NCBI RefSeq assembly: GCF_003326675.1
Contig: NZ_JPWF01000007.1
Span: 62,001-126,000 of the forward strand
Direction: 5' to 3'
DNA length: 64,000 nucleotides
Source: Thalassospira profundimaris
GTDB taxonomy: Bacteria > Pseudomonadota > Alphaproteobacteria > Rhodospirillales > Thalassospiraceae
The notes beneath the pieces are model-generated. The model did not search any database, had not been told where the DNA came from, and was given only the letters and a program-made list of their open reading frames with translations. A program made the position numbers and the translations under genes. Shown here piece after piece: positions 18,845 through 27,818 of this stretch. Position 1 is the first letter of the stretch. Each line of letters begins with the position of its first letter.

Positions 18845-19249
18845 ATGACAAAACCCCATGATCCTCACAGTGACGACACCCTTTCCGGGCCGACCGACAG
18901 CGGAAAACGCCTTATGCTTGGCTTGCGTCGCGGTTTTCGTCGCAAATGCCCCAATTGCGGGCACGGGTTTGCTTTTGGCGGTTATCTTAAATTGCGTTCC
19001 GAATGCGATGTCTGCCACCACCCGATCGGTGAATATCGTTGCGATGACGCGCCCCCCTATTTCACGATCTTCATCGTCGGACATATCGTGGTGCCGGGCG
19101 TTTTGATGATGGAACAGTCGATCAAGCCGTCCCTGTTGATGCAGATGTCAATCTGGCTGCCAACCACGGTGTTGCTTTGCCTCGGCTTCCTGCCCTTTAT
19201 CAAGGGTGCAGTCCTTGGCACTCAGTGGGCAATGCGCATCAAAGGATAG
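18845..19249 (+). CDS. DUF983 family membrane protein with zinc-ribbon-like cysteines
   Basis: A 134-residue protein. A soluble N-terminus with a CPNC ... CDVC pair of cysteine motifs (a zinc-ribbon-like knuckle) is followed by two transmembrane helices. This is the DUF983 architecture common in alphaproteobacteria, often found near cytochrome-oxidase assembly or peptidase genes; its biochemical role is not established. The ATG at 18845 has AGGAG 11 bp upstream and is preferred over a TTG at 18794. Confidence 0.85.
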   Translation: MTKPHDPHSDDTLSGPTDSGKRLMLGLRRGFRRKCPNCGHGFAFGGYLKLRSECDVCHHPIGEYRCDDAPPYFTIFIVGHIVVPGVLMMEQSIKPSLLMQMSIWLPTTVLLCLGFLPFIKGAVLGTQWAMRIKG

Positions 19250-19308
19250 TCATTGGCTATCGCATGCATTTCCCCTTAGAATAGGACCCAGGCTTTCAGA
19301 ATTATCGG

Positions 19309-20949
19309 ATGTTGCGATTGGTCTCTTTTGACCCGTACCGGATTGGTTACCCTCCCTTGAAACACAGCGCCCGCCGGTGGCGCCGTATCGGGGCAATGCT
19401 TGGTCTATGCCTTTTGCAGGCAGCATGCAGCACGTCACAGGTCTCGGTCATTACCGCACCAGATGACCCGCAGACACGCGATCTTGTCTCCCAGACGATT
19501 GAACTTGTTGCCACGCGCTATATTGATCCGATCAGCCGTGACCAGATTCTGGTCAATACCCTTGATGGGCTTTCGGAACTTGATGAAAATATCCGGGTGG
19601 GCATCACGCCGGATAGTCTGGTCTTGCAATATGACGGGCGTACAATTCAGACAATCGCCCTGCCCCCAACCAGCTATGAGCAATCCGGCCCCGAAAATGG
19701 TCAGCTTTGGTCGGACATAACCTTACAGGGCCTTGGAACCTACCGGGCTTATTCCCCGGTGCTGCGCGCCAGCAAGACCCTTGATGTGCAGGCAGCACTG
19801 GTCAGTGGCGCAATTCGCAACCTTGATCGTTACAGCCGCTACGAAGGCCCAGCACAAGCCGAAACCGCACGCAACCGTCGTGATGGCTATATCGGCATTG
19901 GCGTCCGTCTGATCGGCGGTGATGGCTATCCTGTGGTCAAACTGGTCCATCCCGATAGTCCCGCAGCCAAGGCAGGCCTGCATCCCGGTGATCAGGTAAT
20001 TTCGGTCAATGGTGCTAATATGTATGGTAAGAACAGCACCCATACCGCCGAACTTCTTCACGGCGAAGAAGGCAGCAGTGTCCGCATCGAGGTCAACGCC
20101 GCCGATAGCGATGTTATCATTCCGATGGAAATCATGCGTGAACGTGTGATTGACCGGACAGTGTTCGCTGAAATTCGTGACAATATCCTGATTGCCAAAC
20201 TGACCAGCTTCAACAGCGCCACGGCCAGTACGCTTAGTGATAACATCCTGAAAGCGCAGCTTTACAAAGGCGGCCTTCGCGGTGTGATCCTTGATTTGCG
20301 CGGCAACCGGGGTGGCTTGCTTCAACAGGGTGTGGCGGTTGCCGATCTGTTTTTACCGAACGGTTCCATCGGCAATACATTTTCACGGGTAACAGCGGCG
20401 CGGCATGTTTTCCGTGCCGAGACCGGGGATATGACCGATGGTGCACCGCTGATCATTTTGATTGATGGACGCACAGCATCCTCGGCCGAACTGGTGGCAG
20501 CGGCCCTGCAGGACCGCAATCGTGCGGTTCTGGTTGGTTCAACCAGTTTTGGCAAGGGATCGGTCCAGGCCATCAATGATTTGCCCAATCACGGTACATT
20601 GACTTTTACCTGGTCGCGCATGACCGCCCCGTCTGGTTATACATTTGACAGAATCGGCCTGTTTCCTGCGATTTGCACGCAGTCCAATGACGATGACAGT
20701 GCGGCTCACAAGGTTTCCAACGCCCTTTCCAAGCGCGAACAAACAGCTTCAACGATGGCCAAGTGGCGCAATCTTGACTACCTCGATGAGAAAAGCCGTC
20801 GGGAACTGCGAGATGTCTGTCCGGCGCATAGCAACAGCGACGCATTTGACGTCGAAGTAGCATTGGAATTGCTGAAAAACAGCCCTGATTACAAGAATCT
20901 CGCCTTTGTGGGACAACAGGAAATCGCCGATACTTTTGATGCGCACTAA
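19309..20949 (+). CDS. S41-family C-terminal processing protease, lipoprotein
   Basis: A periplasmic tail-specific protease of 546 aa. The N-terminus has a basic stretch, a hydrophobic core and a lipobox (LLQAAC, Cys40), so it is probably a lipoprotein. A PDZ domain (~185-275: GIGVRLIGGDGYPVVKLV, GLHPGDQVISVNG) precedes the S41 catalytic domain. The Ser/Lys dyad fits Ser391 in GRTASSAEL and Lys416 in SFGKGSVQ, 25 residues apart as in Prc and CtpA. Targets are unknown. It follows the DUF983 gene by 59 bp. Confidence 0.9.
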   Translation: MLRLVSFDPYRIGYPPLKHSARRWRRIGAMLGLCLLQAACSTSQVSVITAPDDPQTRDLVSQTIELVATRYIDPISRDQILVNTLDGLSELDENIRVGITPDSLVLQYDGRTIQTIALPPTSYEQSGPENGQLWSDITLQGLGTYRAYSPVLRASKTLDVQAALVSGAIRNLDRYSRYEGPAQAETARNRRDGYIGIGVRLIGGDGYPVVKLVHPDSPAAKAGLHPGDQVISVNGANMYGKNSTHTAELLHGEEGSSVRIEVNAADSDVIIPMEIMRERVIDRTVFAEIRDNILIAKLTSFNSATASTLSDNILKAQLYKGGLRGVILDLRGNRGGLLQQGVAVADLFLPNGSIGNTFSRVTAARHVFRAETGDMTDGAPLIILIDGRTASSAELVAAALQDRNRAVLVGSTSFGKGSVQAINDLPNHGTLTFTWSRMTAPSGYTFDRIGLFPAICTQSNDDDSAAHKVSNALSKREQTASTMAKWRNLDYLDEKSRRELRDVCPAHSNSDAFDVEVALELLKNSPDYKNLAFVGQQEIADTFDAH

Positions 20950-20976
20950 AAATGCATTATTTTTTACCAAAATGGC

Positions 20977-21004
20977 TTGACACTCTGGCGATAACCTTTA
21001 TGTT
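20977..21004 (+). promoter_or_regulatory. Sigma-70-type promoter of rpmG
   Basis: A perfect -35 TTGACA (20977-20982), 16-bp spacer and -10 TATGTT (20999-21004), giving a start near 21011 and a 33-nt leader before the rpmG ATG. Confidence 0.7.
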
Positions 21005-21043
21005 CCGCCGCCTGAGATACACCTGAAAACAGGATGCAGAGAC

Positions 21044-21211
21044 ATGGCGAAGCCCGCTTCGATCCTCGTAAAGTTGGTAAGCACCGCAGACACCGGTTAC
21101 TTCTATGTTGTTAAGAAGAACCCGCGGAATACCACCGAGAAATTCCAGTTTCGCAAGTACGACCCGGTCGTGCGTAAGCACGTCGTGTTCAAAGAAGCGA
21201 AAATGAAGTAA
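21044..21211 (+). CDS. rpmG: 50S ribosomal protein L33
   Basis: A 55-residue ribosomal protein of the large subunit. The translation opens [20 protein letters not shown], then has the conserved [18 protein letters not shown] core and ends [11 protein letters not shown]. It has no cysteines, so it is the zinc-independent (C-minus) form. It has its own promoter and a strong terminator, so it is monocistronic. Confidence 0.97.
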   Translation: MAKPASILVKLVSTADTGYFYVVKKNPRNTTEKFQFRKYDPVVRKHVVFKEAKMK

Positions 21212-21245
21212 TCTGGTTCTTCGGAATCCGATTATCGGAAGACTT

Positions 21246-21281
21246 AAAAAAAGACGTGACCTTCGGGTCACGTCTTTTTTT
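21246..21281. terminator. Strong Rho-independent terminator with TTCG tetraloop
   Basis: AAGACGTGACC (21251-21261), loop TTCG, GGTCACGTCTT (21266-21276), with long A and T runs extending the stem on both sides. It ends rpmG and, on the minus strand, the DUF423 gene. Confidence 0.95.
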
Positions 21282-21322
21282 GTTCCCTGCCCCGGATCGG
21301 GCAACCACACAGATCCCGCTGG

Positions 21323-21697
21323 TTATCCGAAACGACGATAGCCTGCTGCTGCCAGCAACAACCACCCGCCAATAAACGCAAAGCCGCCAATCGGAGCCAC
21401 GGCGCCAAATCCGGCTATTCCACTAAAGGCGATGGCATAAAGTGATCCGCAGAAGAACAGGATGCCAACAAGCATGGCATATGCGGCAATCCGCAAGAAC
21501 TTCTCGTCCGGAACATGATGAACCAACCCGGCAATAGCAGCCAGCGCCACGGCATGAACAAGCTGATAATGCGCGCCCTTCTCTACCAGACTTCTAGCAT
21601 AGTCCATTTCACTTCCGGCCATGCCGTGGGCTGCGAATGCACCAATGGCAACTCCCATCGCACCATTCAGGCCAGCCATAACCACTGACAAACGCAT
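21323..21697 (-). CDS. DUF423 family membrane protein
   Basis: A 124-residue protein with four predicted transmembrane helices. It shows the family features near the N-terminus (GAFAAHG) and a Gly-rich PIGGFAFIGGW at the end. The function of DUF423 (YgdD-like) proteins is not known. I chose ATG 21697 because AAGGAA lies just upstream; the longer start at 21727 adds a polar stretch not seen in the family. Confidence 0.88.
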   Translation of the reverse strand: MRLSVVMAGLNGAMGVAIGAFAAHGMAGSEMDYARSLVEKGAHYQLVHAVALAAIAGLVHHVPDEKFLRIAAYAMLVGILFFCGSLYAIAFSGIAGFGAVAPIGGFAFIGGWLLLAAAGYRRFG

Positions 21698-21774
21698 GTC
21701 TTCTTTCCTTTGCGTTATCTCGTTCAATTCGCACAGATTACTCAGTCGATCCGAATTCGGCCATGCGATAACGC

Positions 21775-21806
21775 AAAAAAAATGGCCGCACTAAAAAGTA
21801 CGGCCA
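21775..21806 (-). terminator. Rho-independent terminator of the CRP-linked transcript
   Basis: Minus strand: TGGCCGTAC, loop TTTTTA, GTGCGGCCA (nine pairs, one wobble), followed by eight T's (21782-21775). It lies 120 bp beyond the CRP-like gene, far further than usual, and directly ends the proposed small RNA. Confidence 0.88.
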
Positions 21807-21854
21807 GTAAACTCTCTTGGGGGAGATGTGCCAGGCCATCGAAGTGCCCGTCAC
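21775..21854 (-). ncRNA. Candidate CRP-activated small RNA (~80 nt)
   Basis: Predicted from signals only. A -10 CATACT (21866-21861) puts +1 at the G at 21854, exactly 41.5 bp from the centre of a perfect CRP site. The transcript would end at the terminator at 21775. The stretch has no ORF and contains an unpaired C-rich segment (CAUCUCCCCCAAGAG) before the terminator stem, able to pair with Shine-Dalgarno-like GGGGGAG sequences, as many base-pairing small RNAs do. It could alternatively be just the 3' UTR of the regulator gene. Confidence 0.5.
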
Positions 21855-21860
21855 AAGGCG

Positions 21861-21903
21861 AGTATGCCCCGCGTGCCCGTCTGGTTCTGTGACAGCCATC
21901 ACA
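21861..21903 (-). promoter_or_regulatory. Class II CRP-dependent promoter with perfect CRP site
   Basis: TGTGATGGCTGTCACA (21903-21888) is a perfect TGTGA-N6-TCACA palindrome, 22 bp past the stop codon of the CRP-like gene. A CATACT -10 (21866-21861) gives the -41.5 spacing typical of class II CRP activation. Confidence 0.65.
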
Positions 21904-21925
21904 ATTACGAAGAAATTTTAAGATG

Positions 21926-22606
21926 TTACTGGATTGCCTTACCTAGAAATTCTTCAAGTCGGTGAACATCTGGAACATACAAACCACTATCCACCTTGAT
22001 CACGAGGTCATTGCGGCTCAGAATCCCCATGACACGCGCAACCGTCTCGCGCGAGGTACTTACGCGGCTTGCGACCTCGGAATGGACTGGCACAGGCGAC
22101 AATGTGGCTGCTCCCTCGTCATCGCAGACCTCAAGCGCACGACGCAAAATTTCTGCAATCACACGCTCGTTCGCACCAAGTGTACTGACATCGACAATAC
22201 GGCGCGTCGAGGCACGAACAATCCTTGCCAGCTCGCCAATAACGTTCCAGGCAACCGAGGGATGGCTTTTAACGACCTTCTCAAAGTTCGCCGGGCTCAA
22301 AATACCGACGTCGGTGTCTTCTACGGCAACAACGCCAGCAGACCGTGGTTCACCGTCAATGGCCGACAGCTGCCCGACACAACCGCCTGCACTAAATTCC
22401 TCAAGCGTGATTTCCCGACCGGAAAGAGAATAATTCACAATACGAACCCGTCCCGACAGGATCAGATAAACATCCGAACTGTCAGATTCTGGTTCAATTA
22501 TTTGCGCACCAGCCGCAAATGTCTTGCGATTGATATGACGTTCAACGTCCCCAAGAGCGTCTTCGTCAAGGTCAGCAAAGATGCCGACAACTGATAATCT
22601 GGTCAT
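21926..22606 (-). CDS. CRP/FNR-family transcription regulator (CRP-like)
   Basis: A 226-residue protein with an N-terminal cyclic-nucleotide-binding fold (~1-120) and a C-terminal winged helix. In the effector pocket, EPRSAGV keeps the Arg-Ser pair that binds cAMP in E. coli CRP, while the Glu72 place reads Gln (VGQLS). The recognition helix TSRETVARVM has Arg, Glu and Arg in the same places as E. coli CRP (SRETVGR), so it should read TGTGA half-sites. No Fe-S cysteine cluster of the FNR kind is seen. A perfect CRP site lies 22 bp past its stop. Confidence 0.9.
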   Translation of the reverse strand: MTRLSVVGIFADLDEDALGDVERHINRKTFAAGAQIIEPESDSSDVYLILSGRVRIVNYSLSGREITLEEFSAGGCVGQLSAIDGEPRSAGVVAVEDTDVGILSPANFEKVVKSHPSVAWNVIGELARIVRASTRRIVDVSTLGANERVIAEILRRALEVCDDEGAATLSPVPVHSEVASRVSTSRETVARVMGILSRNDLVIKVDSGLYVPDVHRLEEFLGKAIQ

Positions 22607-22854
22607 TTAACCGTGCTTTTTGTTGCGCTGTTATTTTTATCGAACCGGCAACATTTGCGCTGCCCCTCTTTTGTACTCACTGTCCCGCTTGTAATCATAA
22701 GCAAACAAATTGTTCGTTACAATCTATTGCAATCGTATCAGATCAGCCGACATCGTGATGGACAATGTTATGCTGCATGTGCGAACATACGATCAGATTT
22801 TTCCACCAAGACTTCATCAACATATTTGGTCCTGTTTCCCGTAGGAGACATCGC

Positions 22855-23691
22855 ATGAGTCCAGAACTGGAAATTTTCCGCCGCAGTCCGTCAGGCAAAG
22901 CCAAAAGCAAGCACCCTATTGTTTTCGTCCATGGTGCCTTTACCGGTGCTTGGTGCTGGAATGAACATTTTCTGACATGGTTTGCCGACAAGGGGTTTGA
23001 AACTGTCTCCTTCTCGTTGCGCGGGCATGGCGGCAGCGGCGGCCGCCAGCTCCGCAATCTTGCATCGATTGATGATTATGTCGAAGACCTTGAAGAGGTC
23101 GTTGACACCCTTGGCCAAACACCAGTCCTGATTGGCCATTCGATGGGCGGCTATATCATCCAGAAATATCTTGAACGCCACACAGCCGAGGCCGCAATTC
23201 TGATGGCCTCCGTCCCGCCCGAAGGATTGCTTGCCAGTAATGCCATCATGGCAATGGCACAGCCCGATCTTTATTTCCAGATGGCCTGGCTTCAAGCGAT
23301 CGGCCCGCATACGTTCCTGCGCGATCGACTGGGACGTGCGATGCTGTCCCCTGACATCGCCGAAGATGAAGGCATGATCTATTTCGGGCGCCTTGAAACC
23401 GAAAGTCAGCGGGCATTGATGGATATGATGGGTGCCAACCCGATCTTCCTGTCGGCCGATCAGGTGCCCGCCATGCTGGTGATCGGTGCGCGTGATGACG
23501 AAATCATCCAAAGCGAACTAATCCATCACACGGCAAAGCGGTATCATGCGGATTACGCCCTGGTTGACGACATTCATCATGCGATGATGCTTGATAAAAA
23601 CTGGGAAATGGTCGCCGATACCATGCTGGAATGGCTTCAGGTCAAACTGGTCAGCCAACAGCGCACAAAAGGCAACAAATCCGCTGCCTGA
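22855..23691 (+). CDS. Alpha/beta-fold hydrolase
   Basis: A 278-residue serine hydrolase. The oxyanion loop VFVHGAFTGAWCW and the nucleophile elbow GHSMGGY (Ser ~97) are clear. The acid Asp lies in VIGARDDEII and the catalytic His in DIHHAMM near the C-terminus. The substrate (ester, lactone or other) cannot be told. The ATG at 22855 is supported by TAGGAGA 7 bp upstream. An upstream in-frame ATG at 22765 has no support. Confidence 0.9.
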   Translation: MSPELEIFRRSPSGKAKSKHPIVFVHGAFTGAWCWNEHFLTWFADKGFETVSFSLRGHGGSGGRQLRNLASIDDYVEDLEEVVDTLGQTPVLIGHSMGGYIIQKYLERHTAEAAILMASVPPEGLLASNAIMAMAQPDLYFQMAWLQAIGPHTFLRDRLGRAMLSPDIAEDEGMIYFGRLETESQRALMDMMGANPIFLSADQVPAMLVIGARDDEIIQSELIHHTAKRYHADYALVDDIHHAMMLDKNWEMVADTMLEWLQVKLVSQQRTKGNKSAA

Positions 23692-23787
23692 CACGATCCG
23701 GTTCTGCGCAGCAGCATAACGACCACTTCCCTTCGCGCAATTTTTCTGGGAGCATGATCAGCCTTGCCACAAACCAGGGTTGAGACC

Positions 23788-25572
23788 ATGCCCCACATGA
23801 TAAAACATTCAATATCGGTTTCCATCGTTTCGGCATTTGCAGTGTCGGGTTTACTTGCGCTTGCGGCACTCCCCGCCAGCGCCCAACAGGCGACCGATGC
23901 CATTGCCCCGGAAACCGGGACCAGCAACAGTCAGTCAAATGCGTCCGTTCATGCCCGAAACTGGATGATTTCGGCGGCCAATCCGCTGGCCGTAAAGGCC
24001 GGTGCGGATATTTTGCGTCAGGGTGGCAATGCCATTGATGCCATGGTTACGATCCAAACCATGCTTGGACTGGTAGAGCCGCAATCATCAGGCCTTGGTG
24101 GCGGTGCGTTCCTTGTTTACTTCGATGCGACAACCGGGTCCCTGACAACCATGGACGGTCGCGAAACCGCGCCAATGGCGGCTAATCCCACTCTGTTCCA
24201 GGATGAAAACGGCGAGCCGTTGAAATTCTATGATGCTGTTGTTGGTGGACGATCTGTCGGGACACCAGGTACGCCTGCCCTGTTAAAGACCGCGCATGAA
24301 AAATGGGGGCAACTGGAATGGCCCGCATTGCTAACACCTGCCATCACACGCGCAGAAAACGGGTTTGAAATATCCGAACGCCTTGCGTCCCTGATCGCCA
24401 GTGATCAGGAAAAACTTTCGCGTGATCCTGTTGCGCGAAGCTATTTCTTTGATGCGGCGGGCAAACCGCGAACAGAGGGTTCGCTTCTTCGCAATCCTGA
24501 CTATGCGACCACCCTGCGCGATATGGCGCAGAATGGAACGCAGGGTTTCTATTTCGGAACCATTGCAAAGGACATCGTCGAAAAGGTTCAAGGGGCTTCC
24601 TGGAATCCCGGTGTTCTGTCCTTGCGCGATTTTGCCAGTTATCAGGTCAAGGAACGCAAACCTGTCTGTAGCGGCTATCGTGGATACGAAATATGCGGTA
24701 TGGGGCCGCCGTCATCCGGGGCACTTACCGTTGGACAAATCCTTGGATTGATCGAGCCCTTTGACATTGCCACTCTTGGCCCGGATGCGGCTGAAAGCTG
24801 GCGCTTGATCGGCGATGCATCGCGTCTGGCCTTTGCAGACCGCGGACGTTACATGGCCGATATCGATTTTGTCCCGATGCCGCTTACAGGATTGCTGGAT
24901 AAAGCGTATCTGGCGGAACGTGCCGAGCTTTTGAAAGGCAATACTGCCCTTGGGAGTGTTGATGCAGGTCTTCCGTCGTTTAGCCATGCGATGCGACTGG
25001 TAGATGACGAAGCGATCGAACTTCCCAGCACCAGTCATTTTTCGATTGTCGATAGTTATGGCAACGTCGTTTCCATGACCACCACTGTCGAAAACGGGTT
25101 CGGGTCGCGTTTGATGGTCAATGGTTTCATGCTCAATAACGAATTGACGGATTTCTCGTTCCGCACACACAAGGATGGGGTTCCGATTGCCAATCGTCTT
25201 GAACCGGGCAAACGACCGCGTTCATCAATGGCACCAACCATCGTCATGAAGGATAACAAACCTTTTGTCGCCGTCGGATCGCCCGGGGGATCACGGATTA
25301 TTGGCTATGTCGCACAGTCGGTTATTGCAATGATTGACTGGAAAATGCCGCCACAGGACGCGATCAACATGCCCCATCTGGTCAACCGGTTTGGAACGTT
25401 CGATATCGAAGCTGGTACGAAGGCAGAGGCATTGAAACCGGAACTCGAAGCGATGGGATTCAAAACCAGCGTGCAGGACCTTAATTCCGGCATTCACGCC
25501 ATCATGATTACCGAAAACGGTCTGATCGGCGGTGCAGACCCGCGCCGCGAAGGCATCGTGATCGGCGAATAA
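23788..25572 (+). CDS. ggt: Gamma-glutamyltransferase (gamma-glutamyltranspeptidase)
   Basis: Periplasmic N-terminal-nucleophile hydrolase that cleaves glutathione and other gamma-glutamyl compounds. A signal peptide ends around PASAQQ. The proenzyme self-cleaves before Thr415 in STSHFSIVD, the catalytic Thr of the small subunit. Other family motifs: GGNAIDAM, GLGGGAFLVYFD, GFMLNNELTDF, and GSPGGSRI. About 594 aa from ATG 23788; ATG 23797 and TTG 23764 are alternatives. It ends at a strong terminator. Confidence 0.95.
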   Translation: MPHMIKHSISVSIVSAFAVSGLLALAALPASAQQATDAIAPETGTSNSQSNASVHARNWMISAANPLAVKAGADILRQGGNAIDAMVTIQTMLGLVEPQSSGLGGGAFLVYFDATTGSLTTMDGRETAPMAANPTLFQDENGEPLKFYDAVVGGRSVGTPGTPALLKTAHEKWGQLEWPALLTPAITRAENGFEISERLASLIASDQEKLSRDPVARSYFFDAAGKPRTEGSLLRNPDYATTLRDMAQNGTQGFYFGTIAKDIVEKVQGASWNPGVLSLRDFASYQVKERKPVCSGYRGYEICGMGPPSSGALTVGQILGLIEPFDIATLGPDAAESWRLIGDASRLAFADRGRYMADIDFVPMPLTGLLDKAYLAERAELLKGNTALGSVDAGLPSFSHAMRLVDDEAIELPSTSHFSIVDSYGNVVSMTTTVENGFGSRLMVNGFMLNNELTDFSFRTHKDGVPIANRLEPGKRPRSSMAPTIVMKDNKPFVAVGSPGGSRIIGYVAQSVIAMIDWKMPPQDAINMPHLVNRFGTFDIEAGTKAEALKPELEAMGFKTSVQDLNSGIHAIMITENGLIGGADPRREGIVIGE

Positions 25573-25585
25573 GCTCACGCAACAA

Positions 25586-25623
25586 AAAAGGCAGGTCACA
25601 ACGCGAATGTGACCTGCCCTTTT
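25586..25623. terminator. Bidirectional Rho-independent terminator
   Basis: GCAGGTCACA (25591-25600), 7-nt loop, TGTGACCTGC (25609-25618), flanked by A and T runs. Shared by ggt (plus) and the HAD gene (minus). Confidence 0.92.
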
Positions 25624-25639
25624 AATTGCTTAGTGGTAC

Positions 25640-26314
25640 TTAACGTTCCGAAAGCCAGCCATCCAGCAGATCATGAAGATCGCGGTGATCCTTGGCGACG
25701 AAATGTGCGCCCGCTTCGCGCAAATAGTCTGCTGGTGTGATATCGACCAGACCAACCGTCGTTGCGCCGGATGCCACCCCTGCCCTGACACCATTCTGGC
25801 TGTCATCGACAACGATACATTCCGTGATCGGTACACCCATCTTTTGTGCCGCAAGCAGATAGACATCCGGGTGCGGCTTGGCATTTTCAACGTCATGGGC
25901 CGAACAGATCCGGTCCCCAAAGCGGTCCTTGATGCCGACTTTCCCCAACGAGACTTCCATCTTGTCATGCGGTCCGTTGCTGCCAATCGCCATCGGGATA
26001 CCGTGGTGATCGAGCAAATCCAGAATGGGAGCCAGATCAGGGAATGGTTCCAGATCATTGCGAAACGCCTCAAAGGTTCGCGCATAACATTCCGAAAGCC
26101 AGTTATCAGGCAGTGTGACGTCAAACAGTTCCTTCATCTTGGGCGACACCATCGCAAGTGTGCCCCCAATGAAAAGATCATGGGTTTTCTTCATCGTCAT
26201 GTCGCAGCCATATTCACATAGCTGCTCAGTCAGAACGCGACATGCAAGTGTTTCGGTATCCACCAGAACACCATCGCAATCAAAGATCACGCCCCGAACA
26301 ACCGGTTTCGTCAT
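25640..26314 (-). CDS. HAD-family hydrolase (beta-phosphoglucomutase/phosphoglycolate phosphatase type)
   Basis: A 224-residue haloacid-dehalogenase phosphatase with a helical cap. Motif I is FDCDGVLVDTE (residues 10-20), motif II AIGSNGP, motif III AKPHPDVY and motif IV CIVVDDSQNGVRAG. This is the subclass with variable-cap helices that includes YieH/6-phosphogluconate phosphatase and beta-phosphoglucomutase. The substrate cannot be fixed. It lies 11 bp downstream of the YffB-like gene and is probably co-transcribed with it. Confidence 0.9.
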   Translation of the reverse strand: MTKPVVRGVIFDCDGVLVDTETLACRVLTEQLCEYGCDMTMKKTHDLFIGGTLAMVSPKMKELFDVTLPDNWLSECYARTFEAFRNDLEPFPDLAPILDLLDHHGIPMAIGSNGPHDKMEVSLGKVGIKDRFGDRICSAHDVENAKPHPDVYLLAAQKMGVPITECIVVDDSQNGVRAGVASGATTVGLVDITPADYLREAGAHFVAKDHRDLHDLLDGWLSER

Positions 26315-26325
26315 GTTCGATATCC

Positions 26326-26679
26326 TTACAGACCAGCCAGTTCGGTCCAGCGTTTTTCATCATAGGCAACTGTTCTGGTCGCCCCGAAATCCACGACCGG
26401 ACGTTTGATCACGGTCGGATTGGCGGCAAGGATGGATGCCGCGGCGGCACCGCCCTGCTCCAGCGTTGCCTTGTCGGCATCGGACAAATTGCGATAGCTC
26501 GGCCCGCGTTTATTGATCAGAACGGCACCACCGACTTCTTCAAGCCATCCTTCGATGGTTTTGGCATCAATCCCGTCCGCACGAAAATCATGAAGTTTAT
26601 TGTCAACGCCCTTTGCGTCGAACCATTTAAGGGACTTGCGCACAGTGTCGCAGTTCTTGATGCCATAGATCGTGACCAT
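26326..26679 (-). CDS. Spx/ArsC-fold protein, YffB-like
   Basis: A 117-residue thioredoxin-fold protein of the ArsC/Spx/MgsR superfamily. The N-terminus MVTIYGIKNCDTVRKSLKWF has the single reactive Cys (Cys10) followed by TVRK, as in E. coli YffB. A conserved Arg-Pro (VIKRPVV) lies near residue 92. YffB-type proteins are annotated as arsenate reductase-like, but a real arsenate reductase activity is not shown. It is divergent from dusA. Confidence 0.88.
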   Translation of the reverse strand: MVTIYGIKNCDTVRKSLKWFDAKGVDNKLHDFRADGIDAKTIEGWLEEVGGAVLINKRGPSYRNLSDADKATLEQGGAAAASILAANPTVIKRPVVDFGATRTVAYDEKRWTELAGL

Positions 26680-26822
26680 ATCTAATCCTGTAAATTTTTA
26701 TTGCCGGGATGCAGCCATGCATCACGCAATCGGTTTTGACCCTAAATCCGCTAGCATTTATAAAGACCACACATTATCAACGGCAACCCCCTTCACCCGC
26801 TTTGATGACGAACGGTAGGCAC

Positions 26823-27818
26823 ATGACTGTTAATCGACGTATTTCCGTCGCCCCGATGATGGATTGGACGGATCGACATGATCGCTATTTTTTACGGCTG
26901 ATCAGTCGTCATACGTTGCTCTATACCGAAATGGTCACCACCGGCGCGATCATTCATGGCGGCGTGGATCGGCATTTGCGCTATCACGATGCGGAACATC
27001 CGATTGCGCTTCAGCTTGGCGGCAGCGATCCGGACGATCTGGCACGTGCATGCGAAATTGCCAATCAATATGCCTATGACGAAATCAATCTGAATTGCGG
27101 TTGCCCGTCTGACCGGGTGCAAAACGGTGCATTCGGGGCCTGTTTGATGGGAACGCCCGATGTGGTGGCCGACTGCGTTAAATCAATGATCGCGGCAAGT
27201 GATGCCCCGGTTACGGTCAAAAACCGGATCGGCATTGATGATCAGGAAGATTATCCTTCCCTGAAACGCTTTACCGAAACTGTTGCCAATGCCGGATGCA
27301 AAACATTCATCGTACATGCCCGCAAGGCATGGCTTAAGGGCCTGTCGCCCAAAGAAAACCGTGAAGTTCCGCCGCTTAAATACGATCTGGTTTATCAGCT
27401 GAAGCAAGAATTCCCGGAACTTGAAATCCTGATCAATGGCGGCATCAAGACACTTGATGAAACCGAAGAACATCTGAAACAGGTTGATGGCGTGATGATC
27501 GGGCGCGAGGCCTATCAGAACCCGTATGTTCTGGCCGATGTGGATCGACGTTTTTATGGTGATGATACAACACCCCTGACCCGCCATCAGGTGGTCGAGG
27601 CCATGTTGCCCTATATCGAGCAACATCTGACCGAAGAAAACGCAACGATCGGTCATGTGACCCGCCATATGCTTGGTCTGTTCCAGCAAATGCGCGGTGC
27701 GAAACAATGGCGCCGTTATCTCAGCGAGAATGCCCATCGCAAAGGGGCCGGAACCGATGTGGTCCGTGAAGCCCTGGCACTGGTGCCCGAACGTGATGAC
27801 GAGGCCCTGTCTGCATGA
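26823..27818 (+). CDS. dusA: tRNA-dihydrouridine(20/20a) synthase
   Basis: FMN- and NADPH-dependent enzyme that reduces U20/U20a in the tRNA D-loop. Motifs: VAPMMDWTDRHDRYF at the N-terminus, QLGGSDPDDLA, EINLNCGCPSDRVQNGAFGA with the catalytic Cys, and the FMN-binding NGGIKTLDE. The long insertion HARKAWLKGLSPKENRE is diagnostic for DusA. ATG 26823 aligns with the family start; upstream in-frame starts add unrelated sequence. Its stop overlaps the mnmC start by 4 bp. Confidence 0.96.
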   Translation: MTVNRRISVAPMMDWTDRHDRYFLRLISRHTLLYTEMVTTGAIIHGGVDRHLRYHDAEHPIALQLGGSDPDDLARACEIANQYAYDEINLNCGCPSDRVQNGAFGACLMGTPDVVADCVKSMIAASDAPVTVKNRIGIDDQEDYPSLKRFTETVANAGCKTFIVHARKAWLKGLSPKENREVPPLKYDLVYQLKQEFPELEILINGGIKTLDETEEHLKQVDGVMIGREAYQNPYVLADVDRRFYGDDTTPLTRHQVVEAMLPYIEQHLTEENATIGHVTRHMLGLFQQMRGAKQWRRYLSENAHRKGAGTDVVREALALVPERDDEALSA

